A DNA stretch of 33,655 nucleotides, taken from the NCBI GenBank assembly GCA_002159065.1, contig LZRV01000037.1, forward strand, positions 1-33,655. Direction: 5' to 3'. Shown here one piece after another: positions 15,783 to 25,200 of this stretch (the stretch's first letter is position 1; every line of letters starts with the position of its first letter). Both the position numbers and the translations under genes were made by a program. The DNA is from Paenibacillaceae bacterium ZCTH02-B3 (GTDB lineage Bacteria > Bacillota > Bacilli > Paenibacillales > Paenibacillaceae). The notes below the pieces were generated by a model, which saw only the letters and a list, made by a program, of their open reading frames with translations, ran no database searches and was not told the origin of the DNA.

Positions 15783-17999
15783 ATGAGAGTTTTGGTTACC
15801 GGCGGATACGGTTTTGTCGGTTCTTTCGTGGCCGAAAGGTTTTACCGGGAAGGATGGGACGTTTCCATCCTGGATAACCTGTCGACGGGCCGCAAGGAAT
15901 ACGCGGATTTCAAACACCGAAGTTACGTCATGTCCGTGGAAGATCCGGCCTGCGAAGAGGTGTTCCGCAGCGGCGGCTTCGACGTGGTGGTGCATCTGGC
16001 CGCGCAGACGGACGTTTCCTCGTCTCTCGAAAATCCGCAGGGGGACGCCCGGTCCAACGTGCTGGGGCTCGTGAACATCCTGAACCTGTCGGCGAAGTAC
16101 GGCGTGAAAAAAGTGATCTTCGCCTCCTCCGCGGCCGTGTACGGTCCGCAGGAAGAGGTGCCGATCCGGGAAAGCGCGCCGTGCGCCCCGATATCGCCCT
16201 ATGGGATCAGCAAATGGACCGGTGAACAGTACCTCTTGAAGTGGCGGGACATGTTCGGTTTGGAAACGCTTTGCTTCCGCATCGCCAACATTTACGGCCC
16301 GAGACAGGGGCACGGAGGCGAAGGGGGCGTCGTCTCCGCGTTCATCCTGAGAGTCCTGGCCGGCGAAGAACTCATCGTGTACGGCGACGGCGAGCAGACC
16401 CGCGATTTCATCTACGTGGGAGACGTGGCGGATGCCGTCTACCGGGCCGCCTTGTCCGATCTGTCCGGCGTGTACAACCTCTCCACGGGAACGGAAACCT
16501 CCGTGAACGACCTGGCGGATGCCATCGCCAATCTGCACGGCGTACCGGTTCCGAAGGTCCACCGGGACCCCCGTTTCGGGGAGATCCGGCGTTCGGCCCT
16601 CGATTCCTCGCGGCTGCGCCGGGATCTGGACTGGGCCCCGCGGTATTCCCTTGAGGAAGGGTTGGCCAAAACGTACGAGTGGTTCCGGGACCAGATGCGC
16701 AAATCGTCCCGAGCCGCCGGGAAATCCAAAGGCGTTGGAGTTGGAGTGCGGATTCGGCGCTTTTTCGGCAGGGTCGCCCCGTTTCTGGAACACGCCGTAG
16801 TGTTCGCGCTTGTCGCCTGGCTCATCCTTGCCCAGCCGTCATGGGCGGCCGCCTTTCCCGATCTGAAGCTGCTGTACATCGTGCTGATGGGCGTCCTGCT
16901 CGGCTGGGCGCATGCCGCCGTCGCCGTCGCGCTGTCCTGGGGACTTCATGTGTATGACCTGCTGGTTTCGGGACGGGATCTGCTCGTGCTCGTTCACGAT
17001 CCCAACTTTTTCTTCCAGCTGGCGGCTTATCTGATCGTCGGTCTTGTAACCGGGTACGCCATCGAACGGAAAAAACGCGCGCTGAAACAGCAGGAAGAGC
17101 AGGCCGCGGCGCTCGAGGAACGGTACCGCCTGCTGCGGGAGGTATACGACGAAACCCGGGTCCTGAAAGACGAATTGTACGAACAGATCCTGAACCACCG
17201 GGAAAGCTTCGGCAAGATCCGCGCGGCGACACGGGCGCTGGAAAGCCTGGAGCCGGAAGTCATCCTCACTTCCCTGGCCGGCGCCGTCGAAAACGTCCTG
17301 CGCACCGAAAGTGTAGCCGTTTACATAACGGGCCGGTTCGGCGAACCGCTGCGCCTTGCGGCCCGGTCCGCCGGCTGTGACGCTCCTCCCGTTTTGCAGG
17401 CCGAGACGTCCCCCTGGCTTCGCCGGTTGCTGGAAGAACGCCTGGTGTTTGTCAATCGCGAGCTGCACCCCGAAGCCCCCCTGATGGCCGCTCCGGTGGA
17501 GGACGGCCGGACGGTTCGGGCGGTGATCGCCGTGTTCGATCTGCCGTTTGCGCGCATGTCCCTTCATTACCGGCTTCTGTTGGCCCAGACCGCGGATCTG
17601 GCTTCTTCCGCCTTGCGCCGCGCCGTCCTCCATGAGGAGGCGACAAGCGAACTTCGGCGCGTCGCGGGCACCGATGTGCTGAAGCCGCAGGCGTTCGCGG
17701 CCCTTCTCGAGCATCGGCGGAATCTGCGCGAGAAGCACGGCATGGGGTACGCGCTGCTGAAGGCGGAGCTTCCCGAAGAAGCCGCGGCCGGAACGGGAAG
17801 CGCGGCATGGGTCCGCACGGCGCAGAAAATCGCCCCGCACCTGCGCCAGACCGACTTCTTGGGGTGCGATTGGCAGGGACGGCTCCTGGTGCTGCTCTCC
17901 GACCTGGACGCCCGGGAAACCGCCGACCTGATCGCCCGCATCGAGGCCTTGGGTGTCCGGCTCTCACCCGCGGAAGAGGGGACGCGCCATGCCGGATGA
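15783..17999 (+). CDS. pelD: GalE-like epimerase fused to PelD-type c-di-GMP receptor
   Basis: A 738-residue bifunctional protein. Residues 1-310 are an extended SDR nucleotide-sugar epimerase with TGGYGFVG at 6-13 and the catalytic Y140-x3-K144, probably making a UDP-hexosamine precursor. Residues 337-426 hold about four membrane helices, then a basic, Gln/Glu-rich coiled coil (427-480) and a GAF-like domain (about 485-625). Last is a degenerate GGDEF domain. There the inhibitory-site motif RxxD is kept (R688-Q-T-D691), and five residues later the GGDEF position reads WQGRL, so it should bind c-di-GMP but not make it, as in PelD. The ATG at 15783 follows GGAGGAAAGAGG. It heads a cluster with pelE, pelA-like, pelF and pelG. 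The region 15611-15782 shows no convincing promoter. Confidence 0.88.
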   Translation: MRVLVTGGYGFVGSFVAERFYREGWDVSILDNLSTGRKEYADFKHRSYVMSVEDPACEEVFRSGGFDVVVHLAAQTDVSSSLENPQGDARSNVLGLVNILNLSAKYGVKKVIFASSAAVYGPQEEVPIRESAPCAPISPYGISKWTGEQYLLKWRDMFGLETLCFRIANIYGPRQGHGGEGGVVSAFILRVLAGEELIVYGDGEQTRDFIYVGDVADAVYRAALSDLSGVYNLSTGTETSVNDLADAIANLHGVPVPKVHRDPRFGEIRRSALDSSRLRRDLDWAPRYSLEEGLAKTYEWFRDQMRKSSRAAGKSKGVGVGVRIRRFFGRVAPFLEHAVVFALVAWLILAQPSWAAAFPDLKLLYIVLMGVLLGWAHAAVAVALSWGLHVYDLLVSGRDLLVLVHDPNFFFQLAAYLIVGLVTGYAIERKKRALKQQEEQAAALEERYRLLREVYDETRVLKDELYEQILNHRESFGKIRAATRALESLEPEVILTSLAGAVENVLRTESVAVYITGRFGEPLRLAARSAGCDAPPVLQAETSPWLRRLLEERLVFVNRELHPEAPLMAAPVEDGRTVRAVIAVFDLPFARMSLHYRLLLAQTADLASSALRRAVLHEEATSELRRVAGTDVLKPQAFAALLEHRRNLREKHGMGYALLKAELPEEAAAGTGSAAWVRTAQKIAPHLRQTDFLGCDWQGRLLVLLSDLDARETADLIARIEALGVRLSPAEEGTRHAG

Positions 18000-18972
18000 T
18001 CCTCTCTTGTGGCTGAGCGGTTATGGGGGATATGTCGCAATCTCAGCCGTGTTGCTCGCCTGGTTTTACCGGCGGGACTTAAAAGCTTGGGCGGTCCGGT
18101 TCGTGTTTGCCGCGGCTTTGCCGGTCGCCGGTTTGCTGATCGCCGGGCCCCGTCCGGCGGGCAAAAACGCGGCGCCCGGGAAAGCCGTTTCGCGGGGGAG
18201 GGCAGAATCGCCGGGTGGACTTGCCCTTCCCGAGGACGCTTTTTTGACCGCCGATCTCAAGGTGCCGGATGACGAGACCCGCTTCCATCTGGACCGGGCG
18301 AAGAACGCCCGCACGAGGGACGCGGTGCCCCTGGAGGAGGCGCTTCTGGCCGCCGACGTGCCGATCCGGCGCCGCATGCTGCTGTCCCTCCTCGGCCGCG
18401 AAACGCCCATCGATCCGGATCTGCTCGCCCTTGCGGCGCGCAACGACGATACGGAAACGTCGCACTACGCCGTCAGCGTTGTTCTGGAGCGCAGGCGCAA
18501 GGGGACCCTGGCGGTGCAGGAATGGTCCGCCCGGTATGAGGCGGACCCGTCCGATCCCGGCGCGATGCGGGCCTACGCCGCCGCGCTCAAGGAAATCCTC
18601 GCCGGCGGGTTTCTGGATCCCGTTTCCCGGCGGGAATTTCGGCTGAAGCTGGCGGAAGTGCTTCAGCGGTTGGTTGACACGGACCCGGATGCCTGTCGCT
18701 ACTATCCGGATCTGATCGAAACCGAGCTTGCGCTGCGCCGCCACGAACGCGCCTCGGAGCTGGCGGAGGAATTCGTCCGGCGCTTCCCGGAGAAGGAAGA
18801 GGCCTACCTGGCTTTGCTCCAGACGGGGTACGCGCGGCGGTCGATGGAAGCCATCCGTGACGCCCTGAACCGGCTGATCGGGGCCCCGGTCCGCCTGTCC
18901 GGCGACGCGCTGGCGGCGGTCCGTTTCTGGCTGGGGGGTGCGGACGATCCGGTCGTTACGTCTCGGCAGTGA
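17989..18972 (+). CDS. pelE: PelE-like membrane/helical-repeat protein
   Basis: Probable counterpart of PelE, the inner-membrane scaffold of Pel synthase complexes that pairs with PelD. The 327 residues begin with two membrane helices (about residues 11-29 and 38-55) and a charged, disordered linker. A long all-helical region of TPR/HEAT character follows, with segments such as RRRMLLSLLGRE, LALAARNDDTETSHYAVSVV and ACRYYPDLIETELALRRHERASELAEEFVRRFPEKEEAYLAL (read in pieces). The ATG at 17989 overlaps the pelD end by 11 nt and has AGAGGGG upstream. The 3' end overlaps pelA by 35 nt. Sequence identity to characterised PelE is not obvious by eye, so the call rests on architecture and position. 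Confidence 0.75.
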   Translation: MPDDPLLWLSGYGGYVAISAVLLAWFYRRDLKAWAVRFVFAAALPVAGLLIAGPRPAGKNAAPGKAVSRGRAESPGGLALPEDAFLTADLKVPDDETRFHLDRAKNARTRDAVPLEEALLAADVPIRRRMLLSLLGRETPIDPDLLALAARNDDTETSHYAVSVVLERRRKGTLAVQEWSARYEADPSDPGAMRAYAAALKEILAGGFLDPVSRREFRLKLAEVLQRLVDTDPDACRYYPDLIETELALRRHERASELAEEFVRRFPEKEEAYLALLQTGYARRSMEAIRDALNRLIGAPVRLSGDALAAVRFWLGGADDPVVTSRQ

Positions 18973-20764
18973 AGTGTACATCATCCTGTTCGCCGTCCTG
19001 CTCCTTGGTTTCTCCTTTCGCATTGCCACTTCCGGAGCGTTGTCCCCATTCCGGCATGACGAGGAACTCCTCCGGCAGTTTTCCGCCTGGAAAGCCGACG
19101 GTGCACATGTTCCGGCACCCGAAGGTCCGCCCATCTGCGCGGTCTACCGGTCCGACGAAAAACCGAGCCTAAACGTGCAGAAGCATCTGGAACGCGTGCT
19201 CGCCTACATGAAAAAACCGGTCCGGTCCATCGACGTCTTGCGGGAACCGCTGGACCCGGCGGGGTGCGAGGCGGTGATCGCCAGCGTACGGCAGCTTGAA
19301 CAGCTCGGCGATCCCATCCGGCTGGCGGCTTATGCGGAAAACGGCGGATCCATCATGATTACGCTGCCGCCGGAAATCAATGACGCGTTTTACCAATGGT
19401 ACAGGAAATTGGGAATCATCAACTTCGGCCGGTATGACACCAAACCGGGCGTGGAACTGACCGGAAACGTCCTGATCGGCGAGACAGGCCTCCGCATCGC
19501 GGGAGAAACGTTCGCGAACTGGTCCCTGGAGGTGGAGCTGGATCCGGAGAGCCGGCTGCTCGTCCGGTCGGCGGACGGCAATCCGCTTCTGTGGGAGCGC
19601 GCCTACGGACGGGGCAAAGTGATGGTGTTCAACGGCACGATGCTGGAAAGCAAGTCCAGCCGCGGACTCCTGGCGGGCGCCGTCAGCATGCTCGTGCCCG
19701 ATTTCCTCTATCCGGTGTTCGGCAGCAAGGTCGTCTTTCTCGACGATTTTCCGGCGCCGCTGAGACCCGGCACCACGGAGGACATCTACAGATTGTACAA
19801 GCGTGACATTCCGGCGTTCATCCGGGAGATCTGGTGGCCGGACATGCTGCGGATCGCCCGGCAGCACGATCTGGTGTACACCGCGGTGCTGATTCAGAGT
19901 TACAACAACCGCGTGGAACCGCCGTTCGAGGAGCCCGTGGACGAAGATGTGCGGGGACTGGCCACATTCGGAAGGGAAGTGCTGCGCGGCGGCGGGGAAA
20001 TCGGCCTGCACGGCTACAATCACCAGTCGCTGGAAAACCGCCGCAGCGTGTACGACTACAATGTCTGGCCCGGCATCGAACCGATGCGGGAGTCCATCGG
20101 GGAGGCGCTTCGCCATCTGCAGCGCGCTTTCCCGGATTACCGGCCGTTCACGTACGTGCCCCCGTCCAACGTGCTGAGTCCCGACGGACGGGAAGCGCTG
20201 AAACAGGCCTGGCCGGAGCTGGCCGTCATCGCTTCGCTTTACGTCGAAGACGCCCAAGACATCGCTTACGTGCAGGAATTCGAAGTGGCTCCGGACGGCA
20301 TCGTGGAGATGCCCCGCGTCACCACCGGCTATGGGGAGAACGATTATTTCCGGTGGGTGGAGGCGAACGTGATCACGCTGCACGGCTTCTTTTCCCACTT
20401 CATCCATCCGGACGACGTGCTTGATCCGGAAAGAAACCTCGGGGAATCGTGGGACCGGCTCCGGGAGCTGTTTGCGGAAGACATGGCCCGTGTCCGGCGC
20501 ACCCATCCCTGGCTTAAGCCTGTGGGCGCGGCGGAAGCGGCGGCGGACATGGTCCGGACGCTGACCGGACGCCTCGTCCTGAAACGGGAGGGCCCGGTCC
20601 TGCGGGCGGAGTGGGAACCGGAACCCGCGGGAACGCTGGATTTCATCCTGCGGACCGGACGGGCCCCCAAACGGACGGAAGGCGCGACGGCCGTCCGGAT
20701 CGACGAAGGGGTCTATCTGATCCAGACCGGGTCCGCCCGGTTTGCCATCGAATGGGAGGAGTAG
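18938..20764 (+). CDS. PelA-like DUF2194 protein with deacetylase-type domain
   Basis: A 608-residue membrane-anchored extracytoplasmic protein at the pelA position. An N-terminal signal anchor (IILFAVLLLGFSF, about residues 15-27) is followed by an alpha/beta region to about 250. A polysaccharide-deacetylase-like domain comes next, with the metal-binding pair D269-D270 in VFLDDFPAP, H358-GYN-H362, the TYVPPSN segment and HFIHPDD at 487-493. It probably de-N-acetylates the polymer during export, as PelA does. It lacks an obvious glycoside hydrolase domain and is shorter than P. aeruginosa PelA (about 950). The GTG at 18938 overlaps pelE. A C-terminal beta-rich tail may bind glycan. Confidence 0.8.
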   Translation: MRTIRSLRLGSEVYIILFAVLLLGFSFRIATSGALSPFRHDEELLRQFSAWKADGAHVPAPEGPPICAVYRSDEKPSLNVQKHLERVLAYMKKPVRSIDVLREPLDPAGCEAVIASVRQLEQLGDPIRLAAYAENGGSIMITLPPEINDAFYQWYRKLGIINFGRYDTKPGVELTGNVLIGETGLRIAGETFANWSLEVELDPESRLLVRSADGNPLLWERAYGRGKVMVFNGTMLESKSSRGLLAGAVSMLVPDFLYPVFGSKVVFLDDFPAPLRPGTTEDIYRLYKRDIPAFIREIWWPDMLRIARQHDLVYTAVLIQSYNNRVEPPFEEPVDEDVRGLATFGREVLRGGGEIGLHGYNHQSLENRRSVYDYNVWPGIEPMRESIGEALRHLQRAFPDYRPFTYVPPSNVLSPDGREALKQAWPELAVIASLYVEDAQDIAYVQEFEVAPDGIVEMPRVTTGYGENDYFRWVEANVITLHGFFSHFIHPDDVLDPERNLGESWDRLRELFAEDMARVRRTHPWLKPVGAAEAAADMVRTLTGRLVLKREGPVLRAEWEPEPAGTLDFILRTGRAPKRTEGATAVRIDEGVYLIQTGSARFAIEWEE

Positions 20765-20769
20765 AACGG

Positions 20770-22254
20770 ATGCGCATCTGCCTGATCGCCGAAGGATCCT
20801 ATCCCTACGTAACCGGGGGAGTGTCCAACTGGATCCAAACCCTTGTCACCAGCATGCCGGAACACGAATTTGTGCTTCATACCATCGGCGCCCACGAATC
20901 CCAGCGGGGGCAGTTCCGGTACGAACTTCCGGCCAATCTGGCCGCCGTGCACGAGACGTTTCTGGCCCCCCATTCCTTCTCCCGGAAGCGGTGGGGACGC
21001 CTGATCCGCCTGACGGAACGGGAGAAGGCGGCCCTGGCCGGCCTCCTCGGATGCGGCGGCACCCGGCCGGAACAGGCGGAGGAAGGCGTCCCGACGCCCG
21101 TCGATGAGGTGGATTGGGAGGCGCTCTTCGGCCTGTTCCGTTCGCGGCGCCTGCGCCACCCCGCCGATTTTCTGGCCAGCCGGGATTTCCTCGATCTCCT
21201 GGTCGTTTCGGGCGCCGAAAGATACGGCCACATTCCGCTCACCGAACTGTTCTGGTCCGTCCGGTCCATGCTGCTTCCCCTCATCCTGACGCTTCGGCAG
21301 CACGTCCCGAAGGCCGATCTGTACCACGCCGTCACCACGGGCTACGCGGGCGTTTTCGGGGGACTGGCCAGCCATATGTACGGCAGGCCCCTCGTGGTGA
21401 CCGAGCACGGGATCTATTCGCGGGAACGGGAAGAAGAAATCCTCAAGGCGGACTGGGTGCGGGAACATCTGAAGGAACTGTGGATCGAGCACTTTTACCG
21501 CCTTTCGGCCTGCGCCTACCGGTACGCCGACCGGGTGCTGACGCTGTTTGAGCGGAACCGCGAGATCGAAATCGAGCTCGGCTGTCCGCCGGAAAAAACC
21601 GCCATCGTCCCGAACGGCATCGACGTCGATGCGTACGACAACCTTCCCTCCGCGCCGCCGGACGGCCGGTTCCGCATCGGCGCCATCGTGCGGGTCGTCC
21701 CGATCAAGGACATCAAGACGATGATTCTCAGCTTCGCGCTGATCAAACGGGAATTGCCGGAGGCGGAATTGTACATTATGGGGCCGGTGGATGAAGGCGG
21801 CGAATATGAGGCGGAATGCCGCCGGCTTGTCGAATCCCTGGGCCTTGCGGATGTGTATTTCACCGGCCATGTGAACGTCCGCGAGTGGCTGGGCCGTATG
21901 GATCTCATGTTGCTGACCAGCGTCAGCGAAGGGCAGCCGCTCGCCGTGCTGGAAGGAATGGCGGCCGGACTGCCGTGGGTGGTGACGGACGTCGGCGATT
22001 GCCGCGGGTTGGTGGAGGGAAGCGGCGACGGGTTGGGCCCGGCCGGCATCGTCGTGCCGGTCATGCACGTGGAGCGGATTGCCGCCGCGGCCGTGCGGCT
22101 TGCCCGGGACCCCCGGCTGCGGGCGGAAATGGGCCGCAGCGGCCGGGAGAGGGTGCGGCGGCTGTATACGCGGGAACGCTTCATCGACGAATATCGCCGG
22201 TTGTATGCCGAGCTGGGGGAGGCGGAAGCATGGCGGGCATCGGCTTCGAACTGA
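20770..22254 (+). CDS. pelF: PelF glycosyltransferase (GT4)
   Basis: Cytosolic GT-B glycosyltransferase that polymerises the Pel chain from UDP-sugars, likely UDP-GalNAc/GlcNAc. The 494 residues start MRICLIAEGSYPYVTGGVSNWI, the family's Gly-rich N-terminal loop. They continue with LYHAVTTGYAGVFGGLAS, LVVTEHGIYSRERE and IVPNGIDVDAYDN. The donor-binding Ex7E motif is at E387-E395 (EGQPLAVLE), followed by GMAAGLPWVVTDVGDCR. Length and motifs fit PelF well. The ATG at 20770 lies 5 nt after the previous stop, with GGAGG in the upstream coding end, and the gene overlaps pelG by 25 nt. It sits between the PelA-like gene and pelG exactly as in Pel operons. Confidence 0.93.
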   Translation: MRICLIAEGSYPYVTGGVSNWIQTLVTSMPEHEFVLHTIGAHESQRGQFRYELPANLAAVHETFLAPHSFSRKRWGRLIRLTEREKAALAGLLGCGGTRPEQAEEGVPTPVDEVDWEALFGLFRSRRLRHPADFLASRDFLDLLVVSGAERYGHIPLTELFWSVRSMLLPLILTLRQHVPKADLYHAVTTGYAGVFGGLASHMYGRPLVVTEHGIYSREREEEILKADWVREHLKELWIEHFYRLSACAYRYADRVLTLFERNREIEIELGCPPEKTAIVPNGIDVDAYDNLPSAPPDGRFRIGAIVRVVPIKDIKTMILSFALIKRELPEAELYIMGPVDEGGEYEAECRRLVESLGLADVYFTGHVNVREWLGRMDLMLLTSVSEGQPLAVLEGMAAGLPWVVTDVGDCRGLVEGSGDGLGPAGIVVPVMHVERIAAAAVRLARDPRLRAEMGRSGRERVRRLYTRERFIDEYRRLYAELGEAEAWRASASN

Positions 22255-25200
22255 AAAGACTGTACCGGAAGGAAGGGGTTCTCGCCCAGCTCCGGGCGCA
22301 CGCCTATGCCATCTCGGTGGCCGTCGGGCCGATGCTGCTGGCTATGGCCCAGATCCTGGCCCTGCTCGCCCTCATGACGGTGAACGGCGCGTCTCTCATG
22401 GAGCGGGAGCTGTTTCTGGCCACGGCGATATACGCGTTCATTTTCTCGCTGCTGTTGACCGGCGGACTGACCATGGTGCTTTCCCGCTTTTTGGCGGACC
22501 GGCTGTTTCACCGGGACTACGTCCATCTGTCGTCCTCCTGGCACGGCGCCGCCGCGCTGGGCCTGGCCGCCGCGTTCGTCGCCGCATGGCTGTTCCTCTG
22601 GCGGGCGGAGACCACCCTCTGGCACAAGGCGGCCGCGTATCTGCTTTTCGCGGAGCTCACCGTTCTCTGGGTGCAAAACGTGCATTTGACCGTGCTCAAA
22701 GCGTACCGGAGAATCGCCCTGCACCAGTTGGCCGGCGCGCTCACGTCGCTGGCCGCCGCCTGGCCGCTTTTTGTCCTGGCTCCGGAAACCGGAGCGGCCG
22801 GCGCGATCGCCGCGATGGACGCCGGTATGTTCGTCGTGTTGCTCTTCACCGCGCGGTATTGCGGGAAAGCTTTTCCCCCGGCGGACAGCAGCCGGTACGG
22901 GGCTTTTCTCGCCTATTTCCGGAGGACGCCTTCGCTGTTTTGGACGGGGATGTTCCTTTACGGAGGCGCGTTTGTCCATCTGTTCGTGTATTGGTCGGGG
23001 CCGGAAGCGAGGGAGATCGCCGGCGCGTTCCGCGTGTCGCCGTTCTTCGACCTGCCTTCGTTTTACGCCTTCCTGACGGTGGTGCCCACCCTTGTGACGT
23101 TTGTCGTATCGGTGGAGACGCACTTTTACGAAAAATTCCGCGACTACTACCGGAACGTGCTGGGCGGCGGCACGCCCCGCGACATCGCGAAGGCGAAGGA
23201 AGACATGCAGAGGGCGCTCGTGCGGGAGATCCGGTTTGCGATGGAAGTGCAGCTCATGTTCACGGTGCTCGCGCTGGCGCTGGGCGTGAAGCTCCTGCCG
23301 CTCACCGGTTTCACCGCCCGGCAGCTGGATCTGTTCATCACGCTGGCGCTGGGCTACTACCTGTACATCATCGCGTTTGTGCTGGTGATGATCCTGCTCT
23401 ATTTCGACGACCGGAGGGGCGCGCTGACGATCGCCGCGGGGTTTGCCGCCGCCAACGCGGGGCTGACGCTGTGGTCGATGGATGGGGCGCTTGACGGGCT
23501 GGGCCTGATCATCTCCGCTTTCCTGGCGCTGATGGCGGCTCTCGTCCGCCTGATTCACCTGCTCCGGCATCTCGATTACCGCACCTACTGCTCCCAGCCG
23601 GTCGGGCCGGGTCCGCAGCGGAAAGGGCGGCGGAAGGGAGGCCCGGCGTCGGGCATGTTCATGGTCCTTGCCGCTTGCGCGCTGCTTACGGCCGGCTGTT
23701 CGTCCCAATCCGGCCCGTCCGCCCAGGCGACGGAGCCGCCGCCCGGCATCATGACGGCGGGCCTGAAGGAAGACAAACGGCTGTATGAACGGGACGACGA
23801 CCAGTCGGTGCGCACGCTGTACGTGACGGTGCTGCCCGACCGCCGCGGCGGCCCGGATCCGCTGACCTGGTATAAGCTGAACCGGGTCCGGGATCGCATG
23901 GAAGAAGGCGCGCTGGACATCATCCTGCAGGAAGGCGAGCCGGGCGGCGGCGGGCCGAAGCCGGGGATGTTCGGGTTCGCCGCGACCGAAGCCAACGGGC
24001 GGATTGAACTCAGGGGCGGCTCATCCCGATACGAACCCCAGCGCAATTACAGGATCAAGCTGAACAGGCAGGCCGGGCTATGGAACGACCAGCGGGTGAT
24101 CAACCTGAACAAGCACATTTTCGACCCCGTCCGCATCCGCAACAAGCTCAGCTTCGACCTGTTCGAACAAATGCCGGACATCGCCAGCCTGCGCACGCAG
24201 TTTGTGCACCTCTTTGTCCGGGACCTGTCGGAGGGCGCAAAGGTCGCGCCGTTTGAGGACTACGGCCTGTACACGCAGGTGGAGCAGCCGAACCGCATGT
24301 TTCTGCGCAACCATCTGCTGGATCCGAACGGGTATCTGTACAAGGCGGCCGATTTCGAATTTTTGCGGTATCCGGACGAGCTCAAGGACGAAAACGACCC
24401 GGACTACGACCGGGCGCTTTTCGAGACGCGCCTGGAAATCCGGGGGAGGGAAGAGCACGGGCGGCTGCTCGCCATGCTGGAGGATGTGAACAACCCGTCG
24501 ATCCCGATCGCGGAAGTCATCGAGCGGCATTTCGATCTGGACAACTACCTGACCTGGATGGCGGCCAACCTGCTCATGGACAACATGGACACGACCGCGC
24601 AAAATTTTTTGCTATATTCGCCGCTGAACCAGACCAAATGGTATTTCCTGCCCTGGGATTACGACGCCGCCTGGGAATGGCCCCGCGCCTACGAATATTC
24701 GGCCCCGTACGAGGGCGGACTGAGCAATTACTGGGGGAGCGTGCTGCACAACCGGTTCTTCCGCAGCACGGAGCATGTGCGGCTCTTGCAGGAAAAAATG
24801 GAGGAGCTGTACGCCTCGGCGATCAACGAAACCGCGGTGGCGGAACGCGTGGCCGCTTACCGGCGCACGGTGGAACCGTTTTTGCGGCGGGAGCCGGACG
24901 TGTATTATCTGCCGGTGGAGGCGGATCGCCTCGAGGAGGCTTTCGAGCTCCTTATGGGCGTGCCGTCGCGCGCCATGGAACGTTTCAAGGCTGATCTGGA
25001 GGTCCCCAAGCCTTTCTTTCTCGGCGATCCGGAGCCGCTCGGAGAAGGGACGTACCAATTTTTCTGGGACCCGTCCTATGATTTGCAAGGGGACGATCTG
25101 GTCTACGAATGGTCCCTCGCCAGGGACCCGCAATTCACCGACTCCGTGCGCCGCGTCCAGGGAATCCGGGAGACTTCGCTCATTGTGGACGGGCTGTCTC

